Below, one piece after another: positions 60,183 to 64,000 of a stretch of DNA of 64,000 nucleotides. The notes under the pieces are model-generated. The model ran no database searches. It had not been told where the DNA came from and worked only from the letters and a program-made list of their open reading frames with translations. The translations under genes were made by a program, and so were the position numbers. Every line of letters begins with the position of its first letter. Position 1 is the first letter of the stretch. The stretch lies in assembly GCA_030374735.1 (NCBI GenBank), contig JASCIV010000008.1, positions 24,727-88,726 on the forward strand. Reading direction: 5' to 3'. The DNA comes from Gracilaria caudata. Its lineage: Eukaryota > Rhodophyta > Florideophyceae > Gracilariales > Gracilariaceae.

Positions 60183-61370
60183 ATGGCGCACAAGTCCGAA
60201 CCCGCACCCAAACTCGACGAAGGCGGCGAGCTTCGCTCGTTCCTTTCACGAGTGCGCAATGTGCGTTGTTTCAGACTACTCAGCCATTGGTTTTACCTAA
60301 CAATCGTTCTGGTCACATCATGCACCAGCTTCTCTTTATATTTATATCGCCGCCTGCCACAGATTGAGCGCAACGAACAACTCGTATGGCTCACGCCGCG
60401 ATCCGGAGGTTTCAACAACCAGCTTATTACGGTCTATGAAGCTGTCAACTGCGCCCGTATGCACAACCGGAAAGTTGTTTTGCCATTGATGTACGAGAAC
60501 GTGCGGTACGACACATCTTTCAAAGGTTCCGGTCCTTACCCATTTGAAGACTACTTTGATGTTTCTGCAATGAAACAAATCGTCCCCGTCACAACTCCAG
60601 CAGAATTGGACAGAATTGGTTTGCCTTGCAGCACAATATACTTCTCGAACTCGAGACATTCTGACGCAAATAAGCGTCGCATCCCGCGTCTGTTGAAGCA
60701 GCAATACGCCAAACGATATAATGTACAAGTCAAGTATCTTCCCTCCTTTTCGTATCCGCTTGAACATAACTGTGTGGACGACAGCATGTGTCGAGCCGAG
60801 GATCACGCTTTGCTTGGAAAATATTCTTCGTATGAAGTAACCGGCCAAGGTTATGACATCCGCAATTCGTCCGTTTTCAAAGAAGTAAGGGCAGCATTCC
60901 AGCCAAGTTCAACCGTACGTGCTATATCTCAGCTTGTTCTCGATTCGATCGAAGGGCCTTTTAACGCAGTTCACCTCCGACGTGGTGACTACGCTCTGAA
61001 ATGCACCCAAATGCCGGCTTTGTGCGAACGGTTTGGCCAACAAGCCATGGTACAAAGTCGGGAAACCATTCTGAGCAGAGTCAATGACTTGGATGATCCC
61101 ACTTTGCCACTTTTTGTGACTAGCACGCATCCAGCTCAATGTAGAGAGCTACTGAATGACAGCGGACTCGAGGTGTTCTTCTTGGCCGACTTTGACCTAC
61201 CCCGCCGACTTCGATGGGCCAAGAAGCGCGTTGATATTCTTGCGTTCGCGGATCGCATTATTGCGAGCAAGGCCGAGCAATTCATTGGCAATCGTTTCTC
61301 ATCATTCTCTGCGGAAATCAACTACTACAGATATCTTCGGAATTCTTCTGATGAACTTGTATTTTTTTAG
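60183..61370 (+). CDS. O-fucosyltransferase-like type II membrane enzyme
   Basis: Resembles the GDP-fucose protein O-fucosyltransferase fold (PF10250/GT65-type), broad in algae and plants. The frame upstream of ATG 60183 starts with GTG and looks like 5' flank. One signal anchor lies at about residues 33-55 (LTIVLVTSCTSFSLYLY). The lumenal domain begins LTPRSGGFNNQLITVYEAV, the GDP-sugar-site loop of the family, followed by NRKVVLPLMYENVRY. The second conserved element, FNAVHLRRGDYALKC (about 260-275), carries the H-x-R-R-G-D basic motif thought to contact the nucleotide. The C-terminus has AFADRIIASKAEQFIGNRF then SSFSAEI, matching the last conserved strand and helix. At 395 aa it is normal for the group. 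The acceptor is unknown. The stop is TAG. Confidence 0.85.
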   Translation: MAHKSEPAPKLDEGGELRSFLSRVRNVRCFRLLSHWFYLTIVLVTSCTSFSLYLYRRLPQIERNEQLVWLTPRSGGFNNQLITVYEAVNCARMHNRKVVLPLMYENVRYDTSFKGSGPYPFEDYFDVSAMKQIVPVTTPAELDRIGLPCSTIYFSNSRHSDANKRRIPRLLKQQYAKRYNVQVKYLPSFSYPLEHNCVDDSMCRAEDHALLGKYSSYEVTGQGYDIRNSSVFKEVRAAFQPSSTVRAISQLVLDSIEGPFNAVHLRRGDYALKCTQMPALCERFGQQAMVQSRETILSRVNDLDDPTLPLFVTSTHPAQCRELLNDSGLEVFFLADFDLPRRLRWAKKRVDILAFADRIIASKAEQFIGNRFSSFSAEINYYRYLRNSSDELVFF

Positions 61371-62383
61371 CACCAACAAGCTCTGGGGGCGTGCGAAATT
61401 GCGAAGTGGTAAAGATGCCCGCCGTGGGACAGATCCGCTGTAGGGGTATTTGTGTTATTGAGCACAAGACAACGTGCCGTGGCAACGGCCAAGCTATATC
61501 GCCCGAAGACTACGGTTTGTTCCACACATCTCTTTTCCTTGCGGCTCTCTATCGGCAACACGTTGCAACAATTGCGTTATGGATACAAAGGTACCTGGAA
61601 GACTCGTTGGGTTTGACGCGTGTATTAGAGAATGTGCTAGATAGCCAGGAATCCTGTACCCCTATACGGCTACCCTTTCTCCATGTCTTTCCGATTTAAC
61701 TCTCGTACCTGATTAAGGACCGCAGATTGTAAAGCCTCGCAGCAGTTCGCAGTTCGTTACACTGCAAATTTGAGGTTAAGGGCATTCCCACCGGGGCGAA
61801 GCAAATAAGCACTACAAGGGTATACATTGTGCACCGAATGATATACAGTACGACAAGATCTCTCTCGCAGACGGCGCGAAAGTTTAGAGGGAAGTAGAAG
61901 CTTTGGTCTAGAGCGCGTGAATGCGTTACGACATCTCCAGAGTATGATATACGTGATGGAAGGCCCGTTGAACCCTTACGTAGGACTCCAGAATGAAGGA
62001 CAATCGCATAACACGTGCCGCACCACCAGCTGCTCCACTTTCGCCAGCCAACATGCTCCAAACGCTTCGAACGGCCTCCATCAAGAATGCTCTCGAATCC
62101 AGCTCTCGCCGTACTAACTGCCCTTTCTCTCGCCCTCATTTCCGACTTCTTTCCTTCTGCACTAACATTAGTACCTCTGCTCGCATAGCTTTATCCCGCT
62201 CACATCGAATAGCCCATCTTACGCCTACGAAGAGTACGACAACCAACCCTCAGCTGAGCGCAATTTACGAGTGTGCTTTCCCTAGCGGCGAATCGTATCG
62301 ACAAGTGTGCAATAAGCTACATATCTAATTTCCACGAGCAGAAGCGATATTGATTCGACGAGTCCTGGGCGGGCCATGAGTAA
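61371..62383. other. Gene-free stretch after the fucosyltransferase-like gene
   Basis: No supported gene. An ATG frame at 61993-62328 (111 aa, Ser/Arg-rich, could mimic a mitochondrial leader) has no recognisable domain and is left uncalled. Confidence 0.45.
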
Positions 62384-62700
62384 CACAGATTACATCCTGG
62401 TTTGGACAAAATAAGGTCGGCGTTTCATCCTGCGGCGTCTTGTGTAGGAAAGAAAACCTTGCGTTGCGGGTATGGAACAAGCGATAAGAAGGATACCGAT
62501 CATGTCTTCTTTAGGTGCCGGTTTACGCATTCCTCGCGTCGTGAACTGCTTAGAGGTTTGCCGCGAGCAGCGAAGAGCTCTGTGTCTGCTTTGGTTCGAC
62601 AATTTCCACAGAAGTTCTTGGCCTTCTTACAGAGAGAGAACCTTGTTTAAAGGTTGTACTGCAGTCTAGTAACTGAAGGTTGTTGTCCAAAATAAAGAAG
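62384..62700 (+). mobile_element. LINE 3'-end fragment, copy D (best preserved)
   Basis: The plus frame reads FHPAASCVGKKTLRCGYGTS, DKKDTDHVFFRCRFTHSSRR and ALVRQFPQKFLAFLQRENLV, then a stop. The C-G...DTDHVFF-x-C...RREL pattern is that of the cysteine/histidine knuckle at the C-terminus of non-LTR retrotransposon ORF2. The tail after the stop (to GTTGTCCAAAATAAAGAAG) is shared with copies A, B and C. Everything 5' of about 62384 is missing, as expected of a 5'-truncated LINE. Confidence 0.75.
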
Positions 62701-63022
62701 AAGTAGAAGGTCGGTGCACTTGTATTGAAAATACGTCGGATACCTCTCAGTCTATTCTTTAATGTGAAGCATCTTTCTCCAGAAACACCAAAACACTTGC
62801 CGCTTGTAGCGCGGGAGAAATGTGCAATAATTGCACTGCCTGCACGTAGCAATGTTTGGGATGCGACTCTGAAGAAAAATTTGAGTTCACATGTGAACCC
62901 TTTTTGGCGAAGCACCGACATTTCTGCCATCACGAACTTTACAAAGGCAAACGCTCCCAGTGCAACATGGCTTTAGCAAGAGTGGACGGTTCTATTCTGT
63001 AGATAATAAGGAGAACCCTTAA

Positions 63023-63669
63023 GTTAAGGAGGGGTTGGTGTAATCCGATTGCAGCCAATTGCAATCTACCTTCGAGTTTCCAATCTCGTTTGCAATCCCC
63101 TTCATCTTCCGCAATCCTAATTGCAATTATTGAGTTCCGCAACAATCGGATTGCAATCCAGTATCACTTCTGCAATCCAATTGCAATCGCAGCACATCTT
63201 AACCAAAACAAGAGACAACAATCTTTACCGAAGGACTTAACCACGTTACTAAACTAAGCGCAAACACTTTCCACATTCTGCTTAAGAAGATAAACAGTTT
63301 TCTGGACAAGCTCAGCGTCCCAAAACCTTTCATTGACTCTTAAAAACAATATAGCTTCGAAAAGTTGCGGTGTAGTTTTCATGCGGTTCTGAGTCAAGAT
63401 ATTATTCGCGACCGACCTCAAACGTTCCCCCTCGGCAGTAGAACCCAAAAGAAAATCATAGTTTCTGCAGACAGCTCGCGTTGTCGAACGTTCTTACGCA
63501 TCGTAAGGTGCCACCGGATTGCAATCCGATTGCAATTCGGTGCACTATCTGCAATCGGATTGCAATCCTGCCGTTAAACAGCAATCTTGATTGCAATCAC
63601 GCTGTGGTGAAGCAATCTGTGCTTGCAATTTGTGATTGCAATCGATTGCAACCAACCCCTGCCCTTAAC
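63023..63669 (-). mobile_element. hAT-type element with transposase remnant and GATTGCAATC repeats
   Basis: The ends GTTAAGG-AGGGGTTGGT (63023 on) and ACCAACCCCTGCCCTTAAC (to 63669) are imperfect terminal inverted repeats, similar in core (AGGGGTTGG) to the CAGGGGTAGG ends of the MITE at 41130. Both ends carry dense GATTGCAATC-type palindromes (63045-63190 and 63520-63650). The centre encodes a transposase C-terminal remnant on the minus strand. No clear target duplication was found. Confidence 0.8.
63254..63448 (-). pseudogene. hAT transposase C-terminal (hATC dimerisation) fragment
   Basis: The open remnant reads GSTAEGERLRSVANNILTQN, then RMKTTPQLFEAILFLRVNER and FWDAELVQK. It matches the hATC dimerisation region (S-A-x-x-E-R-x-F-S-x-A-G-x-I-x-T-x-x-R ... 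E-A-L-L-F-L-K-x-N-x-x-F-W-D). The rest of the transposase is missing, so the element is non-autonomous. Confidence 0.8.
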
Positions 63670-63926
63670 CTAACAATGATGCATCTGAGCGAAATATCGC
63701 TCATAACCCTACAATTGGCCCCTTTGTGTGGGAGTGTTTATGCGGCCAAACTCCTTGGCCTCGATGTCCCAAAATTATGAAGTGTTATTAAGAGTGTATA
63801 GAGATACGTTTTCTCTTCAGAATCGGACTGATGAAGACCATTAAATTGAAGGCATCAACGCCCAACGCAAAAGACCCTTGATACCTTCCTCTCTACATGG
63901 AGATATTTAGAAAAATGACAAGGGGC

Positions 63927-64000
63927 GCGGCCTTCGGCCGCTCCCACGTCATGCAACTGCGTGGTTGCAGCATTGCGCTTTCGTACCGAGCGCAATGCTG
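63927..64000. repeat. Cluster of hairpins at window end
   Basis: Three consecutive inverted repeats: GCGGCC-TTC-GGCCGC (63927-63941), TGCAAC/GGTTGCA (63952-63969) and the perfect 12-bp pair CAGCATTGCGCT (63968-63979) / AGCGCAATGCTG (63989-64000). The last one ends exactly at the window edge and may continue outside. Confidence 0.8.

Noticed and set aside
61993..62328. 111-codon ATG frame with a mitochondrial-leader-like N-terminus
   Set aside because: Only a Ser/Arg-rich composition supports it. No domain and no splice partner were found.
1..64000. tRNA and rRNA genes
   Set aside because: A visual scan for B-box strings (GGTTCGA-N-N-CC) on both strands found only cases inside coding regions or without a cloverleaf. 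No rRNA-like stretch was seen. A tRNAscan run would be decisive.

Overview
The window is nuclear DNA of a compact, intron-poor eukaryote. The evidence is a set of strictly eukaryotic genes (RNA polymerase I second subunit, BUB3, SPO11, SAC3/GANP, NOC1/CEBPZ, NEMF, SEC11, ASCC3-like helicase), five short GT-AG introns (58-191 nt) that can be placed by homology and reading frame, non-LTR and hAT transposon remains, and a 10-N assembly gap. A red alga is my best guess. It rests only on the compact layout, secreted proteins with long Ser/Pro/Ala linkers, and a PLP decarboxylase of the type found in cyanobacteria and plastids. I would not defend it strongly without a database search.

Layout. 1-9.5 kb: the 3' end of a BolA-like gene, SEC11 (minus; a short first exon recovered here), a SurE nucleotidase, mitochondrial uL11m, an Orn/Lys/Arg decarboxylase interrupted by an in-frame TAG, and a coiled-coil protein. 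9.5-20.7 kb: SAC3/GANP, a CoA-type Nudix hydrolase, SPO11 (three exons), a glycosyltransferase (minus) and BUB3. 21.4-34.4 kb: a secreted coiled-coil protein whose stop codon overlaps that of NOC1/CEBPZ (convergent), RPA2, and NEMF/Rqc2 (minus). 34.4-42.7 kb: a transposon-rich stretch with an inverted pair of about 350-bp TIR elements around the gap, a decayed GT14-like glycosyltransferase pseudogene, a large unrecognised gene, a LINE 3' fragment and a 415-bp hAT-type MITE. 42.7-49.8 kb: a polytopic membrane protein, a PAP2 lipid phosphatase (two exons) and a one-cassette ASCC3-like helicase. 51.9-57.9 kb: two paralogous secreted proteins, each with two cysteine-rich domains separated by a Ser/Pro/Ala-rich rod, flanking a secreted trypsin-like protease. 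60.2-64 kb: an O-fucosyltransferase-like enzyme, then LINE and hAT remains and a hairpin cluster at the window end.

The housekeeping genes serve ribosome production (RPA2, NOC1), ribosome quality control (NEMF, and the ASCC3-like helicase of the RQT/ASC-1 type), mRNA export (SAC3), meiosis and mitosis (SPO11, BUB3), and secretion or glycosylation (SEC11, two glycosyltransferases). No operon-like logic is evident. The most distinctive locus is the 51.9-57.9 kb set of matrix-like proteins plus protease. Degenerate palindromes built on TACGA(A/C)GGTA recur in the gene-free stretches, several of them just upstream of start codons.
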